64,000 nt of DNA. Source: RGDT01 sp964630925. Its GTDB lineage: Bacteria; Planctomycetota; Planctomycetia; Gemmatales; Gemmataceae. The stretch covers positions 19,934 through 83,933 of the forward strand of contig CAZVZK010000025.1 of NCBI GenBank assembly GCA_964630925.1, read 5' to 3'. The notes under the pieces were generated by a model. That model was not told the DNA's origin. It searched no databases and worked only from the letters and a program-made list of their open reading frames with translations. Made by a program: the position numbers and the translations under genes. Shown here one piece after another: positions 23,998 through 36,757 of the stretch. Every line of letters begins with the position of its first letter. The stretch's first letter is position 1.

Positions 23998-26900
23998 TTG
24001 CCCGCCTTGATGCTCGGCCTCTTCGCCCTCACACTCTTCGTGTCGGCCACGCTCCTCTTCCTCATCGAGCCGATGGTCGGCAAGCTCATGCTCCCCCTGC
24101 TGGGCGGCACCCCGGCGGTGTGGAACACGTGCATGCTCTTCTTCCAGGCCGTCCTCCTCGCCGGCTACCTCTACGCCCACCTCACCACCAAGTACCTCGG
24201 GCCACGCAAGCAGGCCTGGCTGCACCTCGGCGTCCTCGTCCTGCCGCTGCTGTTCTTCGCCGTCAACGGCCCGCTCACCGTCAACGCCGGCCTCATCGAG
24301 GGCCGCGAGGGCAGCCCCATCCTCGCCCTGCTGCTCGTGCTGACCGTCAGCATCTTCATCCCCATGTTCGTCGTCTGCACCAGCGCCTCCGTCCTGCAGC
24401 GCTGGTTCGCCGACACCGACCACCCCGCCGCCCGCGACCCCTACTTCCTGTACGGCGCGTCGAACCTCGGCTCCATGCTCGCCCTCGTCGCCTACCCGCT
24501 CTACGTCGAGCCGACCTTCACCCTGGCCAACCAGCGCCTCTACTGGTGCTTCGGCTTCGCCATCCTCGCCGCCCTCATCGCCCTGTGCGCCTACATGATG
24601 TTCCAGGCCAACCCGCCCGCGGCCAAGGCCATCCCCGCAGGCCCCACCAGGGGCGGCGCCGGCGCCGGCAGCACGGGGGTCACGGCGGCACAGGAGGGCG
24701 TGCGCAAGGACGCCCCCACGGCCCTCCTCGACGAGCGCGAGTCGGCCCCCGTCACCTGGCTGCGGCGGCTACGCTGGACCCTGCTCTCCGTCGTCCCCTC
24801 CAGCCTGATGCTCGGCGTCACCACGTACATCACCACGGATATCGCGGCCATTCCCCTGCTGTGGGTGCTGCCCCTGGCCCTGTACCTGCTCACGTTCATC
24901 ATCGTCTTCGCCGTCTTCAAGCCGATGACGCAGAACATCGTCATCTTCGCCCTCGTCTGGATCCTCGCCCTCTTCCTCGGCTTCTACCTCACGCCGCAGT
25001 TCTTCAAGGAGAACAGCATCATCCGCTGGGTCATCATGGTCGGCTCACTCGGCGCCTGCCTGTGGGCCTTCCAGATCTTCACCCTGCGCGACAAGGAGCT
25101 GATCCATCACGTCATGGTGATGGTCATGCCGCTGCTCGTCCTCCTCCTCATCTTCATCATGCTCGCCGAGATCTCGGCCACCATCCACGCCAAGATCGCG
25201 CTGCACCTCGTCACCCTCTTCATCGTGTCGATGGTGTGCCACGGCGAATTGGCCCGCGACCGCCCCGCGCCCGAGCACCTGACCGAGTTCTTCCTCATCA
25301 TGTCGGTGGGCGGCGTCATCGGCGGGCTGTTCAACGCCCTGTTCGCGCCGGTCGCCTTTCACGCCATCATCGAGTACCAGCTCATGATGATGGTCGCCTG
25401 CCTGCTCGTGCCGGCGCTGGGGTTCAGCAAGGACAACCTCTGGGCGCGCCGCGCCGACCTCGCCCTCGCCGCCGTCTTCTTCCTCGTCGGCGGGCTGCTC
25501 CTGTACATGTACTGGGGCGACTTCCGCGAGAAGTTCACCAACCCCGACAGCCCCAAGGCCATGACGTGGTCGAGCTTCCCACTCCTCGACTGGTCGCGCG
25601 CCGCCTACGCCTTCATCCCCGGCCTGCTCTTCGGCTGCCTCGCCGCGTGGCAGGCCTGGGGCACGCCCCCCGCCGAGGAGGGCGACAGGCCGCAGGACCA
25701 CTGGCTCGACCGCACCCTCGATGTGGTGCTGCCGCTGGGGCTCTTCGTCCTCGTCCTCGGGCTGTACTGGGGCCTGCCGTCGAAACACGTCCGCGGGCGC
25801 GTCGGCGGCTTCGCCGAATTACTGGGGCTGATGGGCGACGATGGCCATGGCCAGTTCCGCAACATCCTGATGTTCGGCCTGCCGGCGGTGCTGTGCTACA
25901 CCTTCGTCGAGCGCTCGGTGCGTTTCGGCCTCGGCGTGGGCGCCATCCTCCTCGCCGCCGGCATGTCGCAGTCGATCCGCGAGGGCACGCTGCACCAGGA
26001 ACGCAGCTTCTTCGGCGTGCTGAAGGTCGAGCACAGCTACTCGCGCTACCCCGAGGACCGGCGCTACCAGGCCGAGACCTACTACGAGGTCCACCGCCTC
26101 GTCCACGGCACCACGCTGCACGGCAAGCAGTTCCTCGAGCCGGCGCTGCGTAACCTGCCGTCGTCGTACTACCACTCGACGGGGCCGGTGGGGCAGCTCA
26201 TCCGCGCCTACAACCACGACCCGAACCGCGGCATCGCCGTCATCGGCCTGGGCACGGGCACCGTGGCGGCCTACGGCCTGCCCGGCCAGGTGCTGGACTA
26301 CTACGACATCGACGCCCAGGTGATCGACATCGCCTTCGACACCAACGAGTTCTTCACCTACATCGAGGACGCCGAGGCGCGCGGCACGAAGATCGGCGTG
26401 ATCCTGGGCGACGCCCGCCTGACGTTCGACCCGAACAACCCCGCCCACCGGCGGAGCGACATGCGCGGCGTGCCGCGCCTGCTGCCCCTCCACCGGCGCA
26501 CCGGCGAGGCCAGGCCCGAGCGCAAGTTCGGGACGCCGCTGTCCGTGGATGACAAGTACGGGCTGATCTTCGCGGACGCCTTCTCCAGCGACGCCATCCC
26601 CGTCCACCTGATCACCAAGGAGGCGGTGGAGATCTACCTGCGGCGGCTCCTGGACGACGGCGTCCTGTGCGTCCACATCAGCAACCGCTACCTCGACCTC
26701 GCCCCCGTCCTCGCCAACATCGTCAGCGACCTGCGGGCGAAGGGCGTGACCGACGGCAAGGGCAAGGTGATCGCGCAGGTGCCGGACCTCGTCGCCTACG
26801 ACATGAGCGACGACGACGAGACGGCGCCCGGCAAGAGCCGCTCTCACTGGATCGTCATCTCGCGCAAGAAGGAGAACCTGCGGAAGCTGTGGGACGTGCC

Positions 26901-27939
26901 GCTCACGCACACCGACGACGGGCAGCTCGCCGCCATCGGCCTGGACTGCTGGCTGTCGCAGAGCCAGGGGCTGCTGGCGCCCTCGGGCGTGGCCCTGGCC
27001 TGCCGGGCCATCGCCGAGCAGGCGACGCTGCGGGCGGCGGAGGAGGAGGGCCGGCCGTACGTCAAGCCCGAGGAGATGACGAAGTACAACGAGGCGCTCG
27101 CCAAGAAGGACGGCAAGCCGCCGGTCCGCCCCCTGCCCATCTCGCGCACGAAGTGGGTGCCGCTGGAGACGAGCCACGACATGGACGAGCGCGTGGCGGC
27201 GGCCCGCAAGGAGCTGGCGGCGGCGGAGAAGTACCTGACCGCCCTGCGCGGGCAGACGACGGCCGCCAAGGCGGAGCACGAGAAGGCGAAGGAGGCGCTG
27301 AAGAAGCCCCAGGACGAGTACAAGAAGATGCTGGAGGAGGAGAAGAAGCTGGAGGCGGAGCTGGAGGCGCTGCTCCTGGATAATACCGAGTACAAGAAGG
27401 CGCAGGACGCGGAGGCCGACCTGATCGCGCTGATCAAGAGGGAGGAGGACGCCAGGGCGCGCGAGGCGCTGCAGGCGAAGCTCAAGGAGGCCGAGGCGCG
27501 GACGAAGAAGGTGCGCGAGGCGCGCGTCGCTGCCGACGCGAAGCTGGCGGCGCTGGACCGGAAGCTGAACGAGGCGAAGACGCAGGCCAAGGCGGCCAAG
27601 AAGCTGTACGACGAGGCAGCGGAGAAGGAGACCGAGCTGGAGAACCGCCATGAGTGGCTGAACTCCCGGCGCGGCGCCGTCGCGGTCTGGCACGGGCGGT
27701 TGGAGGAGCGCACCTCGGAGAAGGCGATCGAGAAGCGGCTGGACTACAACCGCCGCGTGGGCGTGTGGAACGACGACTTCTCGAACATCTGGAGCGTGTT
27801 CAGCAAGGACGACCTGCTCGCGGCGTGGCCGTTCTCCTCCACGACGACGTACCGGATCGGCATGGCATTCGCCGGCCTCGTCCTCCTGCTGCTGCTCTAC
27901 ATGTGGGGGGTCTTCGACAAGGCCTTGAAGCCGCGCTGA
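23998..27939 (+). CDS. Membrane-anchored spermidine-synthase-like fusion protein
   Basis: A protein of 1313 residues from TTG 23998 (GGAGGA seven bases upstream; the first ATG, 24010, is too far from it). About 15 membrane helices lie at residues 5-660 in two blocks. A soluble Rossmann domain (about 680-960) follows with the aminopropyltransferase signature GIAVIGLGTGTVAAYG (near 744), DYYDIDAQVIDIA and IFADAFSSDAIPVHL. Next come a coiled coil of about 150 residues (1061-1218) and one last helix (1286-1305). Bacterial fused MFS-spermidine-synthase proteins share the first two parts; the coiled coil and terminal anchor are additions. It may make a polyamine or modify an envelope ligand. Confidence 0.85.
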   Translation: MPALMLGLFALTLFVSATLLFLIEPMVGKLMLPLLGGTPAVWNTCMLFFQAVLLAGYLYAHLTTKYLGPRKQAWLHLGVLVLPLLFFAVNGPLTVNAGLIEGREGSPILALLLVLTVSIFIPMFVVCTSASVLQRWFADTDHPAARDPYFLYGASNLGSMLALVAYPLYVEPTFTLANQRLYWCFGFAILAALIALCAYMMFQANPPAAKAIPAGPTRGGAGAGSTGVTAAQEGVRKDAPTALLDERESAPVTWLRRLRWTLLSVVPSSLMLGVTTYITTDIAAIPLLWVLPLALYLLTFIIVFAVFKPMTQNIVIFALVWILALFLGFYLTPQFFKENSIIRWVIMVGSLGACLWAFQIFTLRDKELIHHVMVMVMPLLVLLLIFIMLAEISATIHAKIALHLVTLFIVSMVCHGELARDRPAPEHLTEFFLIMSVGGVIGGLFNALFAPVAFHAIIEYQLMMMVACLLVPALGFSKDNLWARRADLALAAVFFLVGGLLLYMYWGDFREKFTNPDSPKAMTWSSFPLLDWSRAAYAFIPGLLFGCLAAWQAWGTPPAEEGDRPQDHWLDRTLDVVLPLGLFVLVLGLYWGLPSKHVRGRVGGFAELLGLMGDDGHGQFRNILMFGLPAVLCYTFVERSVRFGLGVGAILLAAGMSQSIREGTLHQERSFFGVLKVEHSYSRYPEDRRYQAETYYEVHRLVHGTTLHGKQFLEPALRNLPSSYYHSTGPVGQLIRAYNHDPNRGIAVIGLGTGTVAAYGLPGQVLDYYDIDAQVIDIAFDTNEFFTYIEDAEARGTKIGVILGDARLTFDPNNPAHRRSDMRGVPRLLPLHRRTGEARPERKFGTPLSVDDKYGLIFADAFSSDAIPVHLITKEAVEIYLRRLLDDGVLCVHISNRYLDLAPVLANIVSDLRAKGVTDGKGKVIAQVPDLVAYDMSDDDETAPGKSRSHWIVISRKKENLRKLWDVPLTHTDDGQLAAIGLDCWLSQSQGLLAPSGVALACRAIAEQATLRAAEEEGRPYVKPEEMTKYNEALAKKDGKPPVRPLPISRTKWVPLETSHDMDERVAAARKELAAAEKYLTALRGQTTAAKAEHEKAKEALKKPQDEYKKMLEEEKKLEAELEALLLDNTEYKKAQDAEADLIALIKREEDARAREALQAKLKEAEARTKKVREARVAADAKLAALDRKLNEAKTQAKAAKKLYDEAAEKETELENRHEWLNSRRGAVAVWHGRLEERTSEKAIEKRLDYNRRVGVWNDDFSNIWSVFSKDDLLAAWPFSSTTTYRIGMAFAGLVLLLLLYMWGVFDKALKPR

Positions 27940-27947
27940 GCGGCGAG

Positions 27948-27979
27948 GCCGGGCGTCTCGCCGGCGAGACGCCCCCGGC
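27948..27979 (+). terminator. Hairpin between convergent genes
   Basis: A 10-bp perfect stem (27951-27960 with 27965-27974) around the tetraloop CCGG, extended by an outer GCC / GGC. It begins 8 bp past the stop of the spermidine-synthase-like gene. No T-run on either strand. Confidence 0.6.
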
Positions 27980-27999
27980 TCGAATGCCGCCGCCCGCCG

Positions 28000-28374
28000 T
28001 CACGCCCTGCCGATGACGGCGGCCTCGGCCAGCAGCGCCAGCCAGCAGGCCGAGGCCGCCGCGGCGACGCCGAAGGCGTTGGCCGCGATCAGCCCGACGA
28101 TGAAGAGGCCCGCGGGGACCAGCGCCAGCCCCGCGAGGCACGCGGCGGCCGGGGCGGCCCACGCGCCTTCGAAGGAGAGGACGCAGCCGGCGGCCGCGTA
28201 GAGCAGGCCCGCCAGCAACAGCCCGGCCAGCGTCGGGCCGCAACGCACCTCTCCGGGATGCCGGGCCTCACACACCAGCCAGGCCCAGCCGGCCACCAGG
28301 GCCAGCCCGGCGCCCAGCATCACGTTCACCGCCGCCACCGGCTCGCGCCAGGGATATTCTCGCTGAAGTGGCAT
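28000..28374 (-). CDS. Small four-helix membrane protein
   Basis: A protein of 124 residues starting at the ATG at 28374, behind a very strong GGAGGAGGAGGA ribosome site. Four hydrophobic helices (about 12-32, 45-65, 70-90, 95-118) leave only short loops. The family is unknown, and the compact shape recalls small integral membrane proteins of unknown role. It is transcribed convergently with the spermidine-synthase-like gene. Confidence 0.75.
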   Translation of the reverse strand: MPLQREYPWREPVAAVNVMLGAGLALVAGWAWLVCEARHPGEVRCGPTLAGLLLAGLLYAAAGCVLSFEGAWAAPAAACLAGLALVPAGLFIVGLIAANAFGVAAAASACWLALLAEAAVIGRA

Positions 28375-28489
28375 GTCGAATCCTCCTCCTCCTCCGCGGC
28401 GGCGCTCGATGAGCCCCGTCTCGTTCCTGTTCCCCCCACCGACCGTTGCAAACCCGGTGCCGCCGCTCACCGCTTGAGGCTGCTTCATA

Positions 28490-28510
28490 GAACACGCAGG
28501 ATGCGTGTTC
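28490..28510 (-). terminator. Small hairpin after the sigma-kinase operon
   Basis: GAACACGC (28490-28497) and GCGTGTTC (28503-28510) form an 8-bp stem with a five-base loop, about 40 bp past the stop of the TIGR02996 gene at 28548. It probably ends the three-gene operon. No T-run follows. Confidence 0.45.
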
Positions 28511-28547
28511 CACGCCGGCGGACGGCCACCCCCCAATCCCCTGACTC

Positions 28548-30094
28548 TCACCGCCGATACGGCCCGTCGCGGAGCGTCTCGCGCTCGGCGAGCAGGACGT
28601 TCTCATTCACCTGACGGGCCTCGCCGCCCGACAGGATCCACTCGCGCTCGCCGAGGACGAGGAGGCTCAGGCGCGGCATGCCGGGCGCCCGCGCCAGGGC
28701 GCGGATGTCGGCCAGGCTCAGCGTCGGCCAGCCGACGACGGTCAGCGTGCACAGCGTCGGCAGGGCGTCGGAGCCGGCCAGGGCGGCGAGCGCCTCGGCG
28801 TTGTCCAGGCCGATGCGCAGGTGGCGGAGGCGCGGCCAGGGCTGGGCGAGCAGCTCGCGGACCTGATCCGCGTTGAGAGGCGGGCCGTACTCGCCCAGCT
28901 CCAGGCGCAGCAGGTTCTTGCGGTAGGCGCCGTGGCGCAGGCCGGCCAGCTCGCCCTCGGTGAAGTGGTAGGTGTCGAAGCGGAGGTGGCGCAGGCCGGC
29001 GAGGCTCCTCCCGGCGAGGGCGTCGAGCGCCGGCGTGCCCTCCTCCGGGTAAGGGCCGTCGGGGTGGTCGAGGAACAGGCGGCGCAGCCGGCGGGCCTTG
29101 GGGCTCTGGGTGACGGGGGCGAGGATGTCGGTGAGGTAGGTGTAGCCCAGGCGGAGCGTCTCCAGCTCGCCCCAGGAGCGGAGGGAGGCGAAGCCGGGGA
29201 TGTCGGCCACCGCCAGGCGAAAATCCTCCAGGGGGGCGGCGGCGAAGCTCCTGCCGAGGTCGGGCAGGGGGTCCGTCTGGTAGACGGTGCTGTAGCCGAT
29301 GGAGTTGATGTTGTGCCAGACGTTGGCCCGGCGCAGGCCGCGCCACAGCGGCGTGCCGACGAGCCAGCCGTAGGCGTCGGCCCCCTCGTCCAGCTCGGAG
29401 CCGGAGCCGCTCTCCAGCATCAGCCTCGAGGGACGCCCGAGCGCGGGCACCAGCGTCGGCCAGAGCATCACGTCGCCCTGACGCCAGGAGAACGCGTCCA
29501 GGGCGGGCAGGTCGATCTCGGCGGCGAACGCCTCGGGCGTCGGGCCGCCCCCGCCCTCCGGATCCCACAGCCCGGATTCGAGGAACAGCTCACGCAGGCC
29601 GGCGAGGTGCTTGCAGCCGCAAAGGAGGTGCCGCGCCGTGTGGCGGTACCAGCGGCACAGGCCGAGCAGGCGCAGCCGCGCCAGCTCGCCGCGCCGCGCC
29701 ACGGCCCTGGCCGCCGCCTCCTCCTTCGCCGGGTACAGCACCAGCTCCTCCAGCGGGGCCCGCTTCCACGCGGCGGGCTTCGCCGCGAGGTAATCCTCGG
29801 GCGACAGGGCCACGCCGGCGGGCATCCCGCGGCCGAACCAGACACGCACGCCGGGGATGTGGTCGATCCACGGCTCCTTCGGCTCGACGGCGAACGACGC
29901 CGAGCGCAGGTGCCGCGCCAGCGTCTCGGGGTAGGCGTCGTCGGCCTCGTCCATGCGGGCCAGCGCGACGCCGGTGCGGACGAACGTGCCACGCTCCTCC
30001 TCGCCGTGCTCCTCCAGCCAGTCGGCGAGGACGAGACGCGGGCCGTCGTCGTGCGGCTCGTCGGCCGCGGCCTGGAACAGACGTGCTCGCTCGG

Positions 30095-30098
<4 letters not shown>
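28548..30098 (-). CDS. TIGR02996-domain protein, third gene of the sigma-kinase operon
   Basis: A protein of 516 residues that begins with a TIGR02996 module (FQAAADEPHDDGPRLVLADWL) and continues with LRR-like, non-canonical repeats (LRRLFLDHPDG, LRHLRFDTYHF, LRHLRIGLDNAEAL). No signal peptide. The start at 30098 overlaps the kinase stop by 4 bp (ATGA), with GGAGG six bases before, which shows co-translation with the kinase. In this context it may be a partner or target of the kinase. Its function is unknown. A terminator-like hairpin follows at 28490. Confidence 0.87.
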
Positions 30099-33552
<3,454 letters not shown>

Positions 33553-33556
<4 letters not shown>

Positions 33557-34194
33557 GGCTCCCCCTGCTCCTCGACCCAGCGGTAGACGGCCTTGAGGTA
33601 GTCGGGGCGGACCTCCTCGCCGCGGAGGCGGGTGAGCTGCCCGGCGACGCGCTCGAAGGCGGCCTCGAAGCGGTGGCGGGCGCGGTCCTGCTCGGCGCGG
33701 CCGGGGCCGCCGACCTCGACCCAGCTCTCGCCGCGCGCCCAGCGTGCGGCGAGGAGTCGTTCGGCGTCGGTGAGGCGGCGGCGGATCTCGCGGTGCTCGT
33801 CGCGCCAGCCGGCGATGCTGCCGGGGCCGGGGCTGGCCACGCGGACGCCCTCCAACACGTCGCCGGCCTCGGCGCGGCGGTAGTCACGTTCCTGGGCGCC
33901 CTCGTGGCGGACGCGGTCGAGGAAGGAGTTGTAGGCCATGCGGTTGAGCAGGGCGAGGAGCTGGGCGGGGGACTGGAGGTCGAAGCGTCCGGCGGCGGCG
34001 TGGGTGCAGAACTTGACGAGGACGGCCTGGACGACGTCGAGGGAGTCGAAGTGACGGCGCAGGCCGCCGCCGCCCAGGAGGGCGCGGACGGCGAGGCGGA
34101 CCTCGGGCTCGTAGTGGCGCACGAGGTCGGAGAGGGCGGCGGCGTCGCCGGCGCGCACCTTGATGAGGAGGTCGGAGAAGGCCTCGTCGGGCAT
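33553..34194 (-). CDS. ECF-family RNA polymerase sigma factor
   Basis: A protein of 213 residues with region 2 near 8-90 (DLVRHYEPEVRLAVRALLG, FDSLDVVQAVLVKF). Region 4 begins around 135 (RRLTDAERLLAARWARGESWVEVG, a helix-turn-helix). This is a planctomycete-type ECF sigma. Its stop overlaps the kinase start by 4 bp (cATGA), so the sigma is made in balance with the kinase that may act on it. Planctomycete ECF groups are known to sit beside such kinases. No anti-sigma factor is visible, and the kinase may take that place. Confidence 0.9.
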
Positions 34195-34337
34195 GGTTCG
34201 CTCCTCTTCCCCCCGATTGTATCACGTCGGGCGGGGCCGGAAAATCGTGCCGCCGGTTCGGATCGGGCCGGGACCTCCGTTCCTCATTCAGCGGGACGTT
34301 CGTCCCGTGACGGATTCCGGTTACCGAGAGGCCATCC

Positions 34338-35888
34338 ATGTCCGCCGAGCTGCTCAAGGACCCTCCCTTCCCCACGGGGACCCTGTACGGGCTGGACCGG
34401 TGCCATCAGTTCTGGGCCGTCGCCGTCGATTCCCTGGTGGACAACAAGACCATCAAGGGGTCGGTGCTGCTGCACGGCGACCTCAAGACGCGTTACCCGT
34501 TCAAGTGGGCGGCCTGCATCGACCGCGGCAGGTTCGTGGCCGCGTACACCACCCCGAAATCGGTGGGCACCTTCGAATTCACCATCACGCACACCAACCC
34601 GGTGCGGGTCAAGGTCGAGTTCTACGACGGCGCCGCCACCTGCTACGGGGGTCTGGACGTGTCGGGCAGGGCCAACTTCGTCAAATGGGCCGCGAACCCC
34701 TTCGCCAACCACTGTTACCTCGAACGGCTCGGCGAGGCGATCAAGCGCTCGATCAATTACATCGAGGAGGACTTGCGCGAGCAGTTCGCCCTGATCCGCG
34801 ACAACTGGAAGTTGATGGCCGGCATCTTCGTCGTGTGGGCCGGCCTGCAGCTCACCCCCGTGGGGTGGCTGGCCACCATCGCCCTCACCGCCTGGGGGCT
34901 GGTGGGCAACGTGCAGATCGCCATCGAGGCGGCCGGCCACCTGTACGACTTCCTCGCCGGCGCGTCCAACTGCCAGAACCAGGCCGACATGAACGCCGCC
35001 GCACAGGCGTTCTCCAAATTCGTGGCCCTGGTCGGCGTGCAGCTGATGTTCACGCTCCTCGTCAAGGTCGGCGTCAAGCTGACCAAGAAGGCCGCCGCCG
35101 CCGCCGCCCGTTCCACCTGGAAGTACCTGGGCAAGCCCCTCGCCCACTGGCAGCAGTTGATGCACCGCTATTACGTCAGCAAGTTCGGCGGCAAGAAGCC
35201 CCCGCGCAAGCCCGCCAAGCCGGAGAGCGAGGTCACCGCCATGTCCTGGCTCAAGAAGCACCTCGGCAAGTCGATCCCCGACAACGAGCACGGCAACCAC
35301 ACGATCTGCAGCATGCTCGACGACATGAACCTCGCCGGGGACGTCAAGGTGCGGAAGCTGCCCGCCGGCACCGACGTCGACATGTACGTCGGGGCCAACG
35401 GCAAGCTCGGCATCTTCTGCACCAAGGGCGGCACCAACCCGACCAAGCTGGGGGTCAACCTCGCTGGCCGCGAGAAGGTCACCATGAGGCTGACCAAGGA
35501 TATCGAGGTGCTGGAGTCCACCGCCCTGGACACCATCGACACCTGGACCACCTCGCAGGGCCTGTACGTCAAGGGCGGCGGGCTGCAGGTCATCCTCCCC
35601 GAGACCGGGGCCCAGTTGCTCGGCAACGGGACCCTCACCCGCATCACTTCCGTCAGCCCGGCGGTCCTCGCGGCCGGCGACACCATAGCCGGCTCCGTCG
35701 TCGCCCTCCTGAAGACCATGCGCGGTGTCGTGGGCATGTGCGACCCGGACATCACACCCGACGCCCTCGGCCCCGAGATCCTCGACTACGCCGATGCGAA
35801 CCCCGGCGACGAGTCGCACCTCTGCCCCCAGCCCATCTATCACGATGACGGCAATACCGTCATGAGGGGAGGTAACCGCAACTTCTAA
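34338..35888 (+). CDS. Polymorphic-toxin-like protein with pretoxin-type hydrophobic region
   Basis: A protein of 516 residues, no signal peptide. Residues about 140-250 have the hydrophobic/Ala-rich pattern (GIFVVWAGLQLTPVGWLATIAL, ASNCQNQADMNAAAQAF, FVALVGVQLMFTLLVKV) common before toxin domains of secreted polymorphic toxins (DUF6861-like region). A Lys-rich spacer at about 250-310 leads into a C-terminal domain (310-510, GNHTICSMLDDMNLAGDVKV...). I could not match that domain to a known toxin, and no immunity gene is obvious downstream. The first 110 residues form a beta-rich domain. The reading is an inference from architecture only. Confidence 0.6.
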   Translation: MSAELLKDPPFPTGTLYGLDRCHQFWAVAVDSLVDNKTIKGSVLLHGDLKTRYPFKWAACIDRGRFVAAYTTPKSVGTFEFTITHTNPVRVKVEFYDGAATCYGGLDVSGRANFVKWAANPFANHCYLERLGEAIKRSINYIEEDLREQFALIRDNWKLMAGIFVVWAGLQLTPVGWLATIALTAWGLVGNVQIAIEAAGHLYDFLAGASNCQNQADMNAAAQAFSKFVALVGVQLMFTLLVKVGVKLTKKAAAAAARSTWKYLGKPLAHWQQLMHRYYVSKFGGKKPPRKPAKPESEVTAMSWLKKHLGKSIPDNEHGNHTICSMLDDMNLAGDVKVRKLPAGTDVDMYVGANGKLGIFCTKGGTNPTKLGVNLAGREKVTMRLTKDIEVLESTALDTIDTWTTSQGLYVKGGGLQVILPETGAQLLGNGTLTRITSVSPAVLAAGDTIAGSVVALLKTMRGVVGMCDPDITPDALGPEILDYADANPGDESHLCPQPIYHDDGNTVMRGGNRNF

Positions 35889-36133
35889 CGCGGCCCTCTC
35901 GCTCGCCCGTCGGCGTCGCGTCTGCAATTCTTACACCCCGGCCCTACACGCCCCGGCAGGCCCACCCGGCACCGCCGGGCCAGCACGCCACGCCACAAGT
36001 GTTTGCCCCCCAAGGGAGGTGCGACCCGTCCGAAAAAAATCCACCCCTCCTGCGTCGGATTGGTATCGGGATTGCATCTGTACCCGACACGAGACGAACG
36101 CCCTCACATCCGAATGCCGATCAGGAGGACGCC

Positions 36134-36391
36134 ATGAACGTCGAGCTGTACTGCCCCTGCTGCGACCACGCCTTCACCGCGACGCCGGACACGCCCGCCG
36201 CCGAGGTGCTCGACCGGATGGCGGAGGTCGGCCCGTGGTACGCGGTGGGCGACGGCGAGACGTTCGAGGACATGATCTTCTCGACGCTGCTGGCGTGCGG
36301 GCACATCCGCTGCGGCGACTGCGGCGAGCCGGCGACGGTGAACGAGCAGAGCCTGGCACGGATGTCGCGCGAGGTGCTCGGGTGCTGGTGA
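36134..36391 (+). CDS. Small zinc-ribbon-like protein
   Basis: A protein of 85 residues with CPCC near the N-terminus and GHIRCGDCGEP later, suggesting a four-Cys metal site. A strong AGGAGG sits nine bases before the ATG (MNVELYCPCC). Acidic, with no signal peptide. The 13-bp hairpin at 36433 ends it. Function unknown. Confidence 0.75.
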   Translation: MNVELYCPCCDHAFTATPDTPAAEVLDRMAEVGPWYAVGDGETFEDMIFSTLLACGHIRCGDCGEPATVNEQSLARMSREVLGCW

Positions 36392-36432
36392 CCGAATAGC
36401 CGACAGCCAGCGGAAGCCAGCGGAAGCAAGAA

Positions 36433-36466
36433 CAGCCGGCCTCCCGACTCACGGGGAGGCCGGCTG
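36433..36466 (+). terminator. 13-bp-stem hairpin terminator
   Basis: Stem 36433-36445 pairs with 36454-36466 (CAGCCGGCCTCCC / GGGAGGCCGGCTG) with loop GACTCACG, about 40 bp past the stop of the zinc-ribbon gene. The following bases are T/C-containing but have no clear T-run. Confidence 0.7.
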
Positions 36467-36579
36467 CTGTCCACTTCAAACCGGCTGTCAGCTACCTCTG
36501 AATCGTGATGTCCGGTATGGCCGTGGCCGACGCCTCGAATGGGCGTCGGCCACGGCCGCGCCGTTGAGGGGGGTGGTGG

Positions 36580-36753
36580 ATGGCGCATCCCGTGGATGAG
36601 CTGGAGGGCCTTCTGCTCGCCCTGGCCGAGCTCCGTGTGCAGGTGGATGAGCTGGAGCGCCACCTCGACTCCGCCTGGCCCGACGGCCCGCCAGATCTCG
36701 CCGGAGCCGCCCCGCCCGAGGGCCCCGATGCGGGCGTCCTCGCCGACGGGTGA
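36580..36753 (+). CDS. Possible short helical protein
   Basis: A frame of 57 codons. Residues 1-32 form an amphipathic, heptad-like helix (DELEGLLLALAEL, QVDELERHL), and the remainder is Pro/Ala/Gly-rich. GAGGGGGGTGG precedes the ATG. It ends just before the dehydrogenase gene on the other strand. No recognised family; the coding status rests on composition alone. Confidence 0.4.
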   Translation: MAHPVDELEGLLLALAELRVQVDELERHLDSAWPDGPPDLAGAAPPEGPDAGVLADG

Positions 36754-36757
36754 GGGG

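Noticed and set aside
23379..26153. Long plus-strand frame overlapping the spermidine-synthase-like gene
   Set aside because: Product is almost all Arg/Pro/His/Ala, typical of out-of-frame high-GC sequence.
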